Part shown: positions 6,524 to 16,229 of the stretch, piece after piece
Layout: each line of letters opens with the position of its first letter
Position numbering within the stretch: the stretch's first letter is position 1
Source of the DNA: CAZOIA01 sp964579675
GTDB taxonomy: Bacteria; Planctomycetota; Phycisphaerae; UBA1845; PWPN01
NCBI GenBank assembly: GCA_964579675.1
Contig: CAZOIA010000026.1
Coordinates: 1 to 40,367, forward strand
DNA length: 40,367 nt
Direction of reading: 5' to 3'
Position numbers and translations under genes: made by a program
The notes under the pieces: model-generated
Told to the model about the DNA's origin: nothing
The model's database searches: none
What the model saw: the letters and a program-made list of their open reading frames with translations, nothing else

Positions 6524-6553
6524 GGGCCCCGCGATTGGACATTGCGAGGGCCC
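6524..6553 (+). other. Stem-loop in the glnA leader
   Basis: GGGCCC (6524-6529) pairs with GGGCCC (6548-6553), extended by CGC (6530-6532) with GCG (6544-6546) across a bulged A. It lies within the predicted glnA transcript, 46 bases before the start codon, with no T-run after it. It may affect mRNA stability or translation; I see no known glutamine riboswitch motif. Confidence 0.35.
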
Positions 6554-6599
6554 GAAAAATGGCTAATGTCTATTATGTTCTTACATAAGGCAACTTGAA

Positions 6600-8051
6600 A
6601 TGGCAGGAATTCACAATTCGTCGGTGCCGTCGAAGGCTGAGACTCACAAGGATTTCTTTGATTACTGCAAGCAGGTCGGGGCGGAGATGGTGGATTTGAA
6701 GTTCTGCGACATGCTGGGCACGTGGCAGCACTGTTCATTTCCGGTGGACGAGTGGGACGACGGTACGTTTAAGGACGGTGTCGGGTTCGATGGATCGAGT
6801 ATTCGCGGGTGGCAGGAGATCGACGTCTCGGACATGCTCGCCGTTCCGCAGCTCGAGACGACGCGCCTGGAGCCGTTCTTCGCAAAGCCGACCGTCAGCA
6901 TCATCGCCGACATCGTCGATCCAATTACGCGGGAGGAGTACGGGAAAGATCCGCGCCACGTGGCCAAGATGGCGACTAAGTATCTCAAGAAGTCAGGCAT
7001 CGGCGACACGTTTTTCGTAGGTCCCGAGCCCGAGTTCTTCATCTTCGACGAGGTACGTTACGAGCAGAACCAGCACCGCGGCATGTACGAGATTGATTCG
7101 GTCGAGGCTGCCTGGAACACCGCCCGGTTCGAGGAACCCAACCTCGGGTACAAGCCCTCCTACAAGGGCGGCTACTTCCCCGTCAGCCCGACGGATACCT
7201 ACCACGACCTCCGGGGCGAGATGGTGTACGAAATGAAGAAGGTCGGCATCGCAATCGAGGCCCACCACCACGAGGTCGGTACCGCCGGCCAGGCCGAGAT
7301 CGACATGAAGTACGCCCCACTGCTCGAGATGGGGGATCAGTTCATGTGGTACAAGTACATCGCCCGGAACGTCGCCAAGCGAGCCGGCAAGACGGTCACG
7401 TTCATGGCCAAGCCGATCTTCGAGGACAACGGCAGCGGAATGCACACGCACATGTCGATCTGGAAAGACGGCAAACCGATGTTCGCGGGCAAGGAGTACG
7501 CCGGCTTGTCGCAGATGGCACTGCATGCGATCGGCGGCCTGCTCAAGCACGCCGCGGCGCTGCTGGCGTTCGCCGCCCCCACCACGAACTCCTACCGCCG
7601 TCTCGTCCCCGGATTCGAGGCACCGGTGAATCTTGCCTATTCCCAGCGGAACCGCTCGGCTGCCCTACGGATTCCGATGTATTCGCCTGATCCCAAGGCC
7701 AAGCGCCTGGAGTTCCGCTGCCCCGATTCCTCCTGCAACGGATACCTGGCGTTTTCGGCCATGCTGATGGCGGCGCTGGACGGCATCGAGAACAAGATCG
7801 ACCCCGGCAGGCCGGTCGATAAGAACTTCTATGAACTGACACGGGAGGATCTGGCGGACATTCCCAGCACGCCCGACCGGCTCAAGTTGGCGCTCAACGC
7901 GCTCAAGAGCGACCACGCGTTCCTCATAAAGGGAGGCGTGTTCACGCAAGAGCTCATCCAGACCTGGATCGACTACAAGACGAAGAACGAGATCGAGGAG
8001 TTGTACCTGCGGCCACATCCGCACGAGTTCGCCTTGTACTACGACAGTTGA
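6600..8051 (+). CDS. glnA: Glutamine synthetase type I
   Basis: A 483-residue cytosolic enzyme that makes glutamine from glutamate, ammonia and ATP, usually a dodecamer. Family signatures are present: GFDGSSIRGWQ (62-72), the metal-binding GPEPEFF (141-147), the HHHEVGTAGQ region (222-231), the ATP-binding KPIFEDNGSGMH (271-282) and the C-terminal RPHPHEFALYY. The segment DKNFYELTREDL (408-418) matches the adenylylation loop (NLYDLP in E. coli) with the acceptor Tyr411 present, so covalent control is possible in principle. Start ATG 6600 has AAGG nine bases upstream. It has its own sigma-54 promoter and paired enhancer-like palindromes, so strong induction under nitrogen limitation is predicted. 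The glutamate synthase genes follow directly, completing the GS-GOGAT cycle. Confidence 0.97.
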   Translation: MAGIHNSSVPSKAETHKDFFDYCKQVGAEMVDLKFCDMLGTWQHCSFPVDEWDDGTFKDGVGFDGSSIRGWQEIDVSDMLAVPQLETTRLEPFFAKPTVSIIADIVDPITREEYGKDPRHVAKMATKYLKKSGIGDTFFVGPEPEFFIFDEVRYEQNQHRGMYEIDSVEAAWNTARFEEPNLGYKPSYKGGYFPVSPTDTYHDLRGEMVYEMKKVGIAIEAHHHEVGTAGQAEIDMKYAPLLEMGDQFMWYKYIARNVAKRAGKTVTFMAKPIFEDNGSGMHTHMSIWKDGKPMFAGKEYAGLSQMALHAIGGLLKHAAALLAFAAPTTNSYRRLVPGFEAPVNLAYSQRNRSAALRIPMYSPDPKAKRLEFRCPDSSCNGYLAFSAMLMAALDGIENKIDPGRPVDKNFYELTREDLADIPSTPDRLKLALNALKSDHAFLIKGGVFTQELIQTWIDYKTKNEIEELYLRPHPHEFALYYDS

Positions 8052-8059
8052 CGGGAAAA

Positions 8060-8087
8060 CACCCCAGCGCTTCAAATGACCGGGGTG
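8060..8087 (+). terminator. Possible glnA terminator hairpin
   Basis: CACCCC (8060-8065) pairs with GGGGTG (8082-8087) around a 16-base loop, nine bases after the glnA stop. The following bases (GCTTGCTCG) are not a T-run, so termination may be partial and gltB could receive read-through transcription. The rest of the glnA-gltB gap (8088-8213) has no clear promoter. Confidence 0.3.
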
Positions 8088-8213
8088 GCTTGCTCGCCAG
8101 CCCGGCGGTATCCACCTACAATGGTGAGGGTCCGCGCCGGTCGGGCACCCCTAAAATCATCGCCGGGTGAGGGCCAGGGAACCAGTTTGCGCCGCAAGAG
8201 CCGTGAACAAGAT

Positions 8214-11200
8214 ATGAATCATCCGCGTATGCCGACAAAGCAAGGCTTGTACGATCCGGGCTGGGAGCATGATGCGTGCGGCATCGGTGCGGTGGCCAAC
8301 ATCTCGGGACGGCGTGACCACACGATTATCAAATACGGCAAACAGTTATTGCTGAACCTGCTCCACCGCGGAGCTGCGGGAAGCGATGAATCGACCGGCG
8401 TCGGCGCCGGGATCCTGCTCCAGATCGGTCACGAGTTCCTCGCCGCCGAAACCGAGCGGCTCGGTTTTGGCCTGCCCGAACCGAAGCACTACGGCATAGC
8501 GATGGTGTTCGCCCCGCGGAACGCGCGGGTCCGCGATCAGTGCGACCGAATCCTGGCCGAAGCAGTCGGTCATTACGGACTGAAGGTGCTGGGGTGGAGG
8601 GACGTGCCCACCTGTAACGACTGCCTCGGCGGTCTGGCCCGGGAGTCGGAGCCGACCATCAGGCAGTTGTTCATCGACGGTGCGGGTCTGGGCGACGAAG
8701 CCTTGGAACGGCGGCTATACCTGGCCCGGAAGTGCGCGGAACGCTGCGCCAGAAACCGCCTGAGTGATCAGGCTGAAGACTTCTACATAGCGTCAATGTC
8801 CTGCCGGACCGTTGTCTACAAGGGGATGTTTCTAGCGCCCCAGTTGTTCGCTTACTATCCGGATCTCTCCGATGAGCGGCTGGTCACTGCGCTGGCCGTC
8901 GTTCACCAGCGATACAGCACCAATACGTTTCCGAACTGGCGTCTGGCCCAGCCGTTTCGCCTCATTGCCCATAACGGCGAGATCAACACCCTGAGAGGCA
9001 ACATCAACCGCATGCGCGCTCGCGAATCGAAGATGGTCAGCCCCCTGCTGGGCGACGATCTTGGCGATCTGTTCCCCATTCTGACGGCGGGGGCGAGCGA
9101 TTCAGCGTGTTTTGACAGTGCGCTGGAACTGCTGGTGCGGGCCGGGCGATCCCTGCCCCATGCCATGGCGATGCTGATTCCCGAGGCCTTCGGGCCGAGA
9201 TATCACATCAGCACTGACAAGCGGGCGTTTTACGAGTATCACGCGGCCATCATGGAACCTTGGGACGGTCCGGCGGCGATGGTCTTCACGGACGGCCGGC
9301 TGGTCGGCGGCACGCTGGATCGCAACGGGCTTCGCCCCGGGCGCTATGTGGTAACCACCGACGGACTGATGGTGCTGGCCAGCGAGGCAGGGGTGATCGA
9401 CATTCCCGTCGATCGGGTTCAGTCGAAGGGGCGCCTCCGGCCGGGACGCATGTTCCTGGTGGACACGGACGAGGGCCGCATCGTCGTTGACAATGAGATC
9501 AAGGGTAAGATCGCCCGCCAGCAGCCTTACCGCCGCTGGCTCGAACAGAAACGGATCGAGTTGCGAGGGCTTTTCAGTGCCTCCAAGCCGGTTGAGAGCG
9601 ACCCGGAGACCTTCGCCCAGCGCATGCGGGCTTTCGGGTACACCCGCGAGGAATTAGACACCGTCCTGGCGCCCATGGCCGTCAACGGCCAGGAGCCGAT
9701 CGGTTCCATGGGGACCGACACGCCGCTGGCCGTTCTGTCCGACCGCCCCAAGCTCCTCTTCAGCTATTTCAAGCAGCTCTTCGCCCAGGTGACCAACCCT
9801 CCGATAGACCCGCTGCGCGAAGGCCTCGTCATGTCGCTGATGAGCTTCACCGGCAAGCGGCGGAACATCCTGAGCGAGTCGCCGGAACACTGCTGCCAAC
9901 TCAAGCTCCAGCATCCGATCATGACCAACGAGGACGTCGAACGCCTGCGGGCTGTAAGGCGGGAGGATTTCAAGGTTGCGACCGTACCGGCGCTGTTTGA
10001 CGTGGATGAGGCCGACGCGGGTGACGCTCTTCGGCGCGGCCTGGATGAGATGTTCCGCGCATCGGAGGCAGCGATCCGGGACGGGGCCTCGCTGCTGATC
10101 GTGAGTGATCGGGGGATGTCACCGAGGCGTGCGCCGATTCCGTCGTTGCTCTCCGCGGCGGCCCTGCACCACTGGCTTCTGGATCATGGGTTGCGAGGGG
10201 AGGCGGGGCTGGTCATTGAAAGCGGCGAACCCCGGGAGGTGATGCACTTCTGTCTGCTATGCGGTTACGGAGCCAAGGCCATCAACCCCTACCTGGCGTT
10301 TGAAGCCATTCATGAATTGCACCGGCGGGGAGATCTCCCAGACGACGTTGAGCCGGGACAACTCGTCGACAACTATATCACCGCCATCAAGAAGGGAATC
10401 CTGAAGACGATGTCCAAGATGGGCATCTCCACGCTCCGCAGCTATCACGCGGCGCAGTTGTTCGAGGCCATCGGCCTCAACCGTGACGTGGTGGATACGT
10501 ACTTCAAGGGCAACACCTCGCGTATAGAGGGGGTCGGACTGGGTGTGATCGCCTGCGAGGCCCTGGCCCGCCACAGCAGCGCCTTCGGGGATCGCGCGGC
10601 CGGCGCGCTTGATATGGACTTCGGCGGTGAGTATCACCTCCGGACCGACGGCGAAAACCACCTCTGGAACGAGCAAACGGTCGTCCACCTTCAACACGCG
10701 GTTCGAAACAACAACCAGAAGGCCTACGCGAAATACGCGCAACTGGTCAACGACCAGTCGCGTAAGCTGTACACCCTGCGAGGCCTCTTTGAGTTCCTGC
10801 CCGGCGACCCCGTACCGTTGGACGAGGTTGAACCGGCAAGCGAGATCGTGAAGCGCTTCTACACCGGCGCGATGTCCCACGGGTCGATCAGCAAGGAGGC
10901 CCACGAGACCATGGCTCTCGCCATGAATCGTCTCGGCGGGATGAGCAACACCGGAGAAGGTGGTGAAGACCCTGCCCGGTACACTCCGTTGCCCAACGGC
11001 GACTCGCTGAGCTGCGGGATCAAACAGGTTGCCAGCGCCCGGTTCGGCGTGACGATCAGCTACCTGGCTCACGCGAAGATGTTGCAGATCAAGATTGCCC
11101 AGGGTGCCAAACCCGGCGAAGGGGGACAATTGCCCGGGCACAAGGTGACCGACGAGATCGCCAGGCTCCGCCACTCCACGCCCGGCGTGTCTCTCATCTC

Positions 11201-12776
11201 GCCGCCTCCGCATCACGACATCTACTCGATTGAGGACCTGGCCCAGCTCATCTATGACCTCAAGTGCAGCAATCCGGGCGTCAAGGTGTCGGTCAAACTC
11301 GTAGCCGAAGTGGGTGTCGGCACCATTGCTGCTGGCGTTGCCAAGGCAAACGCCGACGAAGTGCTGATCAGCGGCCACGACGGCGGCACCGGCGCAAGCC
11401 CGCTTTCCTCAATCAAGCATGCCGGTATCCCATGGGAGATCGGCCTGGCTGAGACCCAGCAGACGCTGGTCCTCAACGGGCTGCGTGACCGGATCCTGGT
11501 TCAAACCGACGGCCAGTTGAAAACCGGCCGGGACGTCGTCATCGCCGCCCTGCTGGGCGCCGAACGATTCGGGTTCGGCACGGCAGCGCTTGTCTCACTC
11601 GGCTGCATCCTGATGCGGAAGTGCCATCTGGGCACCTGCCCGGTCGGCGTAGCCACTCAAGACCCGGAGCTGCGAAAGAAGTTTGCCGGCAAGCCCGAGC
11701 ATATCGAGCGGTTCATGACGTTCGTGGCCCGGGAGGTTCGTCAAATCATGGCGGAGCTCGGCTTCCGCAAGGTTGACGAGATGGTCGGCCATGCGGAGCG
11801 CCTGAGTTGTCGTAAGGCCATCGACCACTGGAAGGCCAGGGGACTGGATTACTCTGCGGTCTTCACGAGACCGGATACGTCAGATGACCAGGGGCTCCGG
11901 TGCCGGCGGCCGCAAGTAGACACACTGCAATCGCATCTGGATTGGCAGATTCTGGAAAAGGCGAAGGACGCCGTCGAGAAGAAGAAAAGAACAGCCGTCG
12001 AGCTGCCGATTCGCAACGTCCATCGCACGGTTGGCGCGATTCTCAGCAACCGTATCCTGAATCTGCACGGGGCTCAAGGCCTGCCCGACGGGACGCTCGG
12101 AGTCACGCTGAACGGATCGGCAGGCCAGAGCTTCGGCGCATTTCTCGCGCCCGGGGTGACGCTGCGACTGGTCGGTGAATCAAATGACTATCTCGGCAAG
12201 GGGTTGTCGGGCGGGCGCATCGTCGTGCAGACGCCGCCCGGCGCGCACTTCACCGCCCAGGACAACGTCATCGTCGGCAACACGGTGCTCTACGGGGCAA
12301 CGGGCGGCGAGGTGTTCATCAACGGCATCGCGGGCGAGCGGTTTGCCGTGCGGAACAGCGGGGCGGTGGCGGTGGTCGAAGGCGTAGGCGACCACGGCTG
12401 TGAGTACATGACCGGCGGAATCGTGGCCGTCCTCGGGCGCACGGGCCGGAACTTCGCCGCCGGCATGAGCGGCGGCACTGCGTACGTTCTGGACGAACAT
12501 CAGTTGTTCGACACGCTGTGCAACCTTGACATGGTTGACCTTGAGCCTCTGCTGCAGGAGGAAGACGAGGAACGGCTGCGCAACCTGATCATGCGCCATC
12601 ACAGGTGGACGGGCAGCGAGCAGGCGCAACGCATACTGGATAACTGGCATGGGATGACGGGCAAGTTCGTGAAAGTCATTCCCATCGAGTATCGCAAGGC
12701 CCTTGAGAGAATGCGTGACCGCGAAGAAGTGCAAGATGAGTTCACCCCGGCGACCGAGGAGGTCTTCCGTGGCTAA
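8214..12776 (+). CDS. gltB: Glutamate synthase large subunit
   Basis: A 1520-residue enzyme, full length for the family, that transfers the amide of glutamine to 2-oxoglutarate. The open frame extends to 8076, but similarity begins near GLYDPGWEHDACG; ATG 8214 leaves a short propeptide before the expected N-terminal nucleophile Cys22, normally exposed by processing. There is no strong SD, and ATG 8229 is an alternative. Domains in order are class II amidotransferase (to about 430), central domain, FMN-binding synthase domain with the 3Fe-4S cluster (Cys1131, Cys1137, Cys1142 in GCILMRKCHLGTC), and the C-terminal beta-helix rich in glycine (GNTVLYGATGG, GGIVAVLGRTG). It overlaps gltD by 8 bp. 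Confidence 0.97.
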   Translation: MNHPRMPTKQGLYDPGWEHDACGIGAVANISGRRDHTIIKYGKQLLLNLLHRGAAGSDESTGVGAGILLQIGHEFLAAETERLGFGLPEPKHYGIAMVFAPRNARVRDQCDRILAEAVGHYGLKVLGWRDVPTCNDCLGGLARESEPTIRQLFIDGAGLGDEALERRLYLARKCAERCARNRLSDQAEDFYIASMSCRTVVYKGMFLAPQLFAYYPDLSDERLVTALAVVHQRYSTNTFPNWRLAQPFRLIAHNGEINTLRGNINRMRARESKMVSPLLGDDLGDLFPILTAGASDSACFDSALELLVRAGRSLPHAMAMLIPEAFGPRYHISTDKRAFYEYHAAIMEPWDGPAAMVFTDGRLVGGTLDRNGLRPGRYVVTTDGLMVLASEAGVIDIPVDRVQSKGRLRPGRMFLVDTDEGRIVVDNEIKGKIARQQPYRRWLEQKRIELRGLFSASKPVESDPETFAQRMRAFGYTREELDTVLAPMAVNGQEPIGSMGTDTPLAVLSDRPKLLFSYFKQLFAQVTNPPIDPLREGLVMSLMSFTGKRRNILSESPEHCCQLKLQHPIMTNEDVERLRAVRREDFKVATVPALFDVDEADAGDALRRGLDEMFRASEAAIRDGASLLIVSDRGMSPRRAPIPSLLSAAALHHWLLDHGLRGEAGLVIESGEPREVMHFCLLCGYGAKAINPYLAFEAIHELHRRGDLPDDVEPGQLVDNYITAIKKGILKTMSKMGISTLRSYHAAQLFEAIGLNRDVVDTYFKGNTSRIEGVGLGVIACEALARHSSAFGDRAAGALDMDFGGEYHLRTDGENHLWNEQTVVHLQHAVRNNNQKAYAKYAQLVNDQSRKLYTLRGLFEFLPGDPVPLDEVEPASEIVKRFYTGAMSHGSISKEAHETMALAMNRLGGMSNTGEGGEDPARYTPLPNGDSLSCGIKQVASARFGVTISYLAHAKMLQIKIAQGAKPGEGGQLPGHKVTDEIARLRHSTPGVSLISPPPHHDIYSIEDLAQLIYDLKCSNPGVKVSVKLVAEVGVGTIAAGVAKANADEVLISGHDGGTGASPLSSIKHAGIPWEIGLAETQQTLVLNGLRDRILVQTDGQLKTGRDVVIAALLGAERFGFGTAALVSLGCILMRKCHLGTCPVGVATQDPELRKKFAGKPEHIERFMTFVAREVRQIMAELGFRKVDEMVGHAERLSCRKAIDHWKARGLDYSAVFTRPDTSDDQGLRCRRPQVDTLQSHLDWQILEKAKDAVEKKKRTAVELPIRNVHRTVGAILSNRILNLHGAQGLPDGTLGVTLNGSAGQSFGAFLAPGVTLRLVGESNDYLGKGLSGGRIVVQTPPGAHFTAQDNVIVGNTVLYGATGGEVFINGIAGERFAVRNSGAVAVVEGVGDHGCEYMTGGIVAVLGRTGRNFAAGMSGGTAYVLDEHQLFDTLCNLDMVDLEPLLQEEDEERLRNLIMRHHRWTGSEQAQRILDNWHGMTGKFVKVIPIEYRKALERMRDREEVQDEFTPATEEVFRG

Positions 12777-14196
12777 GCCGACGGGATTCATGGAATACGT
12801 TCGCGAGGAGGTCGCGCACCGCCTCGTGGAGGCGCGGGTCAAGGATTACTCCGAAGTTGACCTGCCGCATTCGCAGGAGACGCTTGTCCGCCAGGCTGCC
12901 CGGTGCATGGACTGCGGGATCCCATTCTGCCATGCTGCCGGCTGCCCGGTTTTCAACCGGATTCCCGAGTTCAACGACCTTGTATACCGGGGCAAGTGGC
13001 GTGAAGCGAGCGAGAATCTGCATTCGACCAACAACTTCCCCGAGATCACGGGCCGGGTCTGTCCCGCCCCGTGCGAGGCGGCCTGCACGTTGAGCATCAA
13101 TGACGAGCCGGTGCTGATCAAGCACATCGAGTACCAGATTGCCGAGCGTGCGTTTGCGGAGGGTTGGGTTCAACCGATGCCGCCGGTGCGCAAGACTCGC
13201 AGACGAGTCGCCATTGTCGGTTCCGGGCCGGCTGGACTTGCTGCCGCCCAACAACTCGCCCGCGCCGGTCATGACGTGGTGGTCTTCGAGAAAGACGACC
13301 GAATCGGCGGGCTGCTGCGTTACGGTATCCCCGACTTCAAGCTGGAAAAACGGGTGCTCGATCGCCGGCTTGAACAGCTCGTCGCCGAAGGAGTCGCCTT
13401 TGAAACCGGCGTCGAGGTAGGCGTCGACATGTCCGCCCGGTATCTGCGTAAGACGTTCGACGCCATCTGCCTGACCATGGGCGCCGGCGAGCCGCGAAGC
13501 CTCAACATACCCGGGGCCGGATATGAGAACCTCCACTACGCGATGGAGTTCCTGACGCAGCAGAACCGCAGAATTGCCGGCGATGAGGAGCCTGGTTCGG
13601 GCAGGGAGACCATCTCCGCGAAGGACAAGGTCGTAGTCGTGATCGGCGGCGGCGACACCGGCAGCGACTGCGTCGGCACCGCGCGACGACAGGGGGCGAA
13701 GGAAATCCACCAGTTCGAAATACTGCCCGAACCGCCCGCGCGGGTTAATCCGAAGACCCCCTGGCCAACGTGGCCGCAAATCCTTAGAACCTCCTCGTCA
13801 CACGAGGAAGGATGCCATCGGCGCTGGGGCGTGCTGACCAAACGACTTTCCGGCGTCGAGGTCCACGCGACCGAGCTCTGCGGGTGTGAGGTGGAATGGA
13901 CCTGTGGGCCGAAGGGATGGGAAATGAAGGAGCGCCCCGGCACCGACTTCTGCATGAAGGTGGATCTGGTATTGCTGGCGATGGGATTTCTTCACGTGAT
14001 TCATGGGGACCTGATCGAGCAGTTAGGCGTCCAGCTCGATCAGCACGGTAACGTCGTCGTGGATGACAGATACATGACTAGCGAACGAGGAGTGTTCGCG
14101 GCAGGCGATAGCACGCAAGGGGCCTCTCTAGTCGTCCACGCCATCAATGCCGGCCGGCAGGCAGCCGAGGCCGTGAATCGCTGGCTCAACGACTAA
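12769..14196 (+). CDS. gltD: Glutamate synthase small subunit
   Basis: A 475-residue NADPH-side subunit that passes electrons through FAD and iron-sulfur clusters to GltB. I chose GTG 12769 (V/M-AKPTGFMEY) because GAGGAGGT (12756-12763) lies 5 bases upstream and the standard GltD N-terminus begins there; the frame opens earlier at 12703 but that part is inside gltB. Two cysteine clusters are seen: ARCMDCGIPFCHAAGCP and GRVCPAPCEAAC. The FAD-binding GSGPAGLAAAQ and NADPH-binding IGGGDTGSDC motifs are intact, and the C-terminus has the FAAGDSTQGASLVVHAI closing motif. The 8-bp overlap implies translational coupling with gltB. Confidence 0.97.
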   Translation: MAKPTGFMEYVREEVAHRLVEARVKDYSEVDLPHSQETLVRQAARCMDCGIPFCHAAGCPVFNRIPEFNDLVYRGKWREASENLHSTNNFPEITGRVCPAPCEAACTLSINDEPVLIKHIEYQIAERAFAEGWVQPMPPVRKTRRRVAIVGSGPAGLAAAQQLARAGHDVVVFEKDDRIGGLLRYGIPDFKLEKRVLDRRLEQLVAEGVAFETGVEVGVDMSARYLRKTFDAICLTMGAGEPRSLNIPGAGYENLHYAMEFLTQQNRRIAGDEEPGSGRETISAKDKVVVVIGGGDTGSDCVGTARRQGAKEIHQFEILPEPPARVNPKTPWPTWPQILRTSSSHEEGCHRRWGVLTKRLSGVEVHATELCGCEVEWTCGPKGWEMKERPGTDFCMKVDLVLLAMGFLHVIHGDLIEQLGVQLDQHGNVVVDDRYMTSERGVFAAGDSTQGASLVVHAINAGRQAAEAVNRWLND

Positions 14197-14245
14197 CAGG
14201 CGGGGTGCCACGTCGCAGGCAGTCATCTTTCCGCGGCTTACGTTG

Positions 14246-15928
14246 TCAGCATCGAAACCGTGCGGCGATGGGCATGCGCCGGCCCACGCCGAAGGCCCGG
14301 CTGGTAACCTTCAATCCGAGGGCCGCCTGCTTGCGCTTGTACTCGTTCAGGTCAACCAACCGGATCACCTTCTGCACTACGTCGGGGTCGAAGCCGGCGG
14401 CAATGATCTCGCCCGCACTCTGTTCCTGGCTGATGTACTGCTCGAGGATGGCGTCAAGCGTGTCGTACGGGGGGAGCGAATCCTGGTCGGTCTGATCGAG
14501 GCGGAGCTCGGCCGAGGGCGGCTTGGTGATGGTGCTCTGGGGAATGATTTCCCGACCCCCGCGCTGGTTGGCGTGCCGCGCACGCTCGTTCACGTACTCG
14601 GCAAGTCTGTAAACCATGGTCTTTGGAACGTCGCTGATGACGGCCAGGCCGCCGCACATGTCGCCGTAGAGCGTGCAATAACCGACGGCCAGTTCGCTCT
14701 TGTTGCCCGTTGTCAGGAGCAGGCAGCCGAACTTGTTCGACAGCGCCATCAACAGGGCCCCCCGGATGCGGGCCTGGATGTTCTCCTCCGTGATGTCAGG
14801 CTGTCGCCCTTCAAAATGCGGATTAAGACTCGTCTCAAAGGACTCATGCATCGGCGTGATGGGGATCACCTTGAAATTGATGCCAAGGTTCTGAGCGAGT
14901 GTCTCAGCGTCGCTACAGCTTTGCTTGCTGCTGTATCGCGATGGCATGGCCACCCCGGTCACGGCATCGGGGCCCAGGGCGGCGGCGGCGATGGCCGCCG
15001 TCACCGCTGAGTCGATCCCGCCCGACAGCCCGAGCACGCCCCGCTTGAACCCGCACTTGCGGATGTAGTCCCGCGTGCCCAGCACCAGAGCGTCGTGAAC
15101 GGACGCGATTCCGGAAGGGTACGGCTCGATACGCCCGGCCTTCGATGATGCGACGCGGGCCGACGGATCGAGCTCGACGACAAGAAGATCCTCCTCAAAC
15201 GGTTTGGCCTGTGCGATGAGCTCTCCATCGGCGTCGAATACCGCCGAAGCACCGTCGAAGATCAGCTCGTCGTTTCCGCCCGCCTGGTTGACGAACAGGA
15301 TGGGGAGACGATGTTGCCGGGCCTGCTTGCCGAAAAGCCGTACGCGAAACGGGTGCTTATCCTGCCAGAAAGGGGACGCACTAAGGTTGAACAGCATTCT
15401 CGCACCGGCCTCGGCGAGCCGGCCGACCGGATCGCGGTGGTAGATCCGCCGGCCTATGAGTTGCTCGTCGTTCCAGAGATCCTCACAGATGCTGATCCCG
15501 ATTGGAACACCGGCGTGCTCGATCATCGCCGCCTCGGGTCCGGGCTCGAAGTAACGCTCTTCGTCGAACACGTCGTACGTCGGCAGCAGCGACTTGTGCC
15601 GAACGCCCTGCAGCTTTCCCTCGGCACAATAGGCGGCTGCATTGCGGAGCTTCCGGCCGACCGGGTCGGTGCTGCTCTCGACGAACCCGACGAGTGCGGC
15701 GATACCCACGCATCGCTCGGCAATTCGGTGAACCGCTTCCACGTTGGCACTCACGAATCGAGGCTTCAGCAGCAGGTCCCGCGGCGGGTATCCGACGACC
15801 GCCAGCTCCGGAAACACCACCAGCGACGCGGCGGCCTGGCGGGCCTGCGAAATGCGATCGATGATCTTCTCGCTGTTGCCGACAACGTCACCGACCGTCG
15901 GGTTGATCTGGGCGAGGGCGATTCTCAT
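14246..15928 (-). CDS. nadE: Glutamine-dependent NAD+ synthetase
   Basis: A 560-residue two-domain enzyme for the last step of NAD synthesis, amidating deamido-NAD with ammonia from glutamine. The N-terminal nitrilase-type glutaminase domain shows the triad Glu41 (FPELAVVGYPP), Lys112 (RHKSLLPTYDVFDE) and Cys148 (ISICEDLWND). The C-terminal synthetase domain has the PP-loop LSGGIDSAVT (301-310). GAGGA lies 7 bases upstream of the ATG. It is convergent with gltD with a 49-bp gap. As a glutamine consumer it fits beside the GS-GOGAT genes, although it does not share their regulatory palindromes. Confidence 0.96.
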   Translation of the reverse strand: MRIALAQINPTVGDVVGNSEKIIDRISQARQAAASLVVFPELAVVGYPPRDLLLKPRFVSANVEAVHRIAERCVGIAALVGFVESSTDPVGRKLRNAAAYCAEGKLQGVRHKSLLPTYDVFDEERYFEPGPEAAMIEHAGVPIGISICEDLWNDEQLIGRRIYHRDPVGRLAEAGARMLFNLSASPFWQDKHPFRVRLFGKQARQHRLPILFVNQAGGNDELIFDGASAVFDADGELIAQAKPFEEDLLVVELDPSARVASSKAGRIEPYPSGIASVHDALVLGTRDYIRKCGFKRGVLGLSGGIDSAVTAAIAAAALGPDAVTGVAMPSRYSSKQSCSDAETLAQNLGINFKVIPITPMHESFETSLNPHFEGRQPDITEENIQARIRGALLMALSNKFGCLLLTTGNKSELAVGYCTLYGDMCGGLAVISDVPKTMVYRLAEYVNERARHANQRGGREIIPQSTITKPPSAELRLDQTDQDSLPPYDTLDAILEQYISQEQSAGEIIAAGFDPDVVQKVIRLVDLNEYKRKQAALGLKVTSRAFGVGRRMPIAARFRC

Positions 15929-16229
15929 GTCGCGTTCCTCACGATGTGCAGGTGTTCACACTCAATCACTCGGGGCAGCCCACGCCTTCAGACGGGCAGA
16001 CACCGTTCACACGGGAACAACCTCCCCAAGACAACCGCTCCGACGCGATGCCCGTCGTGGGTCCGGACTCCAGAAGCAGATGGTCCGCCGCAGTATACCG
16101 CGCGGGGCCAACCGCGCCATTCTCCGAGATCGACGCCCCGGGTTCCGCCCGACGACGAAGTCGAACCGGCAACAACATTAAGACCGGGGCCAACTAACCC
16201 ACGGCATTTCTGGTGCCGATAACCTGGCT
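15929..16229. other. Divergent intergenic region, no clear element
   Basis: About 300 bp separate the divergent nadE and deacetylase genes. Short open frames here lack ribosome sites and family resemblance. I see no regulon palindrome, sigma-54 promoter, tRNA or terminator. It presumably contains both promoters. Confidence 0.5.

Noticed and set aside
8114..8128. CACC-N6-GGTG inverted repeat upstream of gltB resembling the regulon spacing
   Set aside because: The arms do not match CCTAC/GTAGG and there is no partner site 30 bp away.
8176..8190. GG-N10-GC with TTTGC just before gltB, a possible sigma-54 promoter
   Set aside because: The -24 half (AGGGAAC) is poor, the start would be only about 12 bases before the ATG, and there is no regulon palindrome upstream.
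10257..11378. Long open frame antisense to gltB (373 codons)
   Set aside because: It lies wholly opposite a strongly recognised gene in GC-rich DNA, where such frames arise from codon bias; no family resemblance.
12742..13779. Long open frame antisense to gltD
   Set aside because: Mirror of a recognised gene; no motifs or ribosome site.
1137..14196. Nitrogen fixation cluster
   Set aside because: Only a NifA-like regulator is present; no nitrogenase or cofactor genes are seen. Assimilation genes explain the block.
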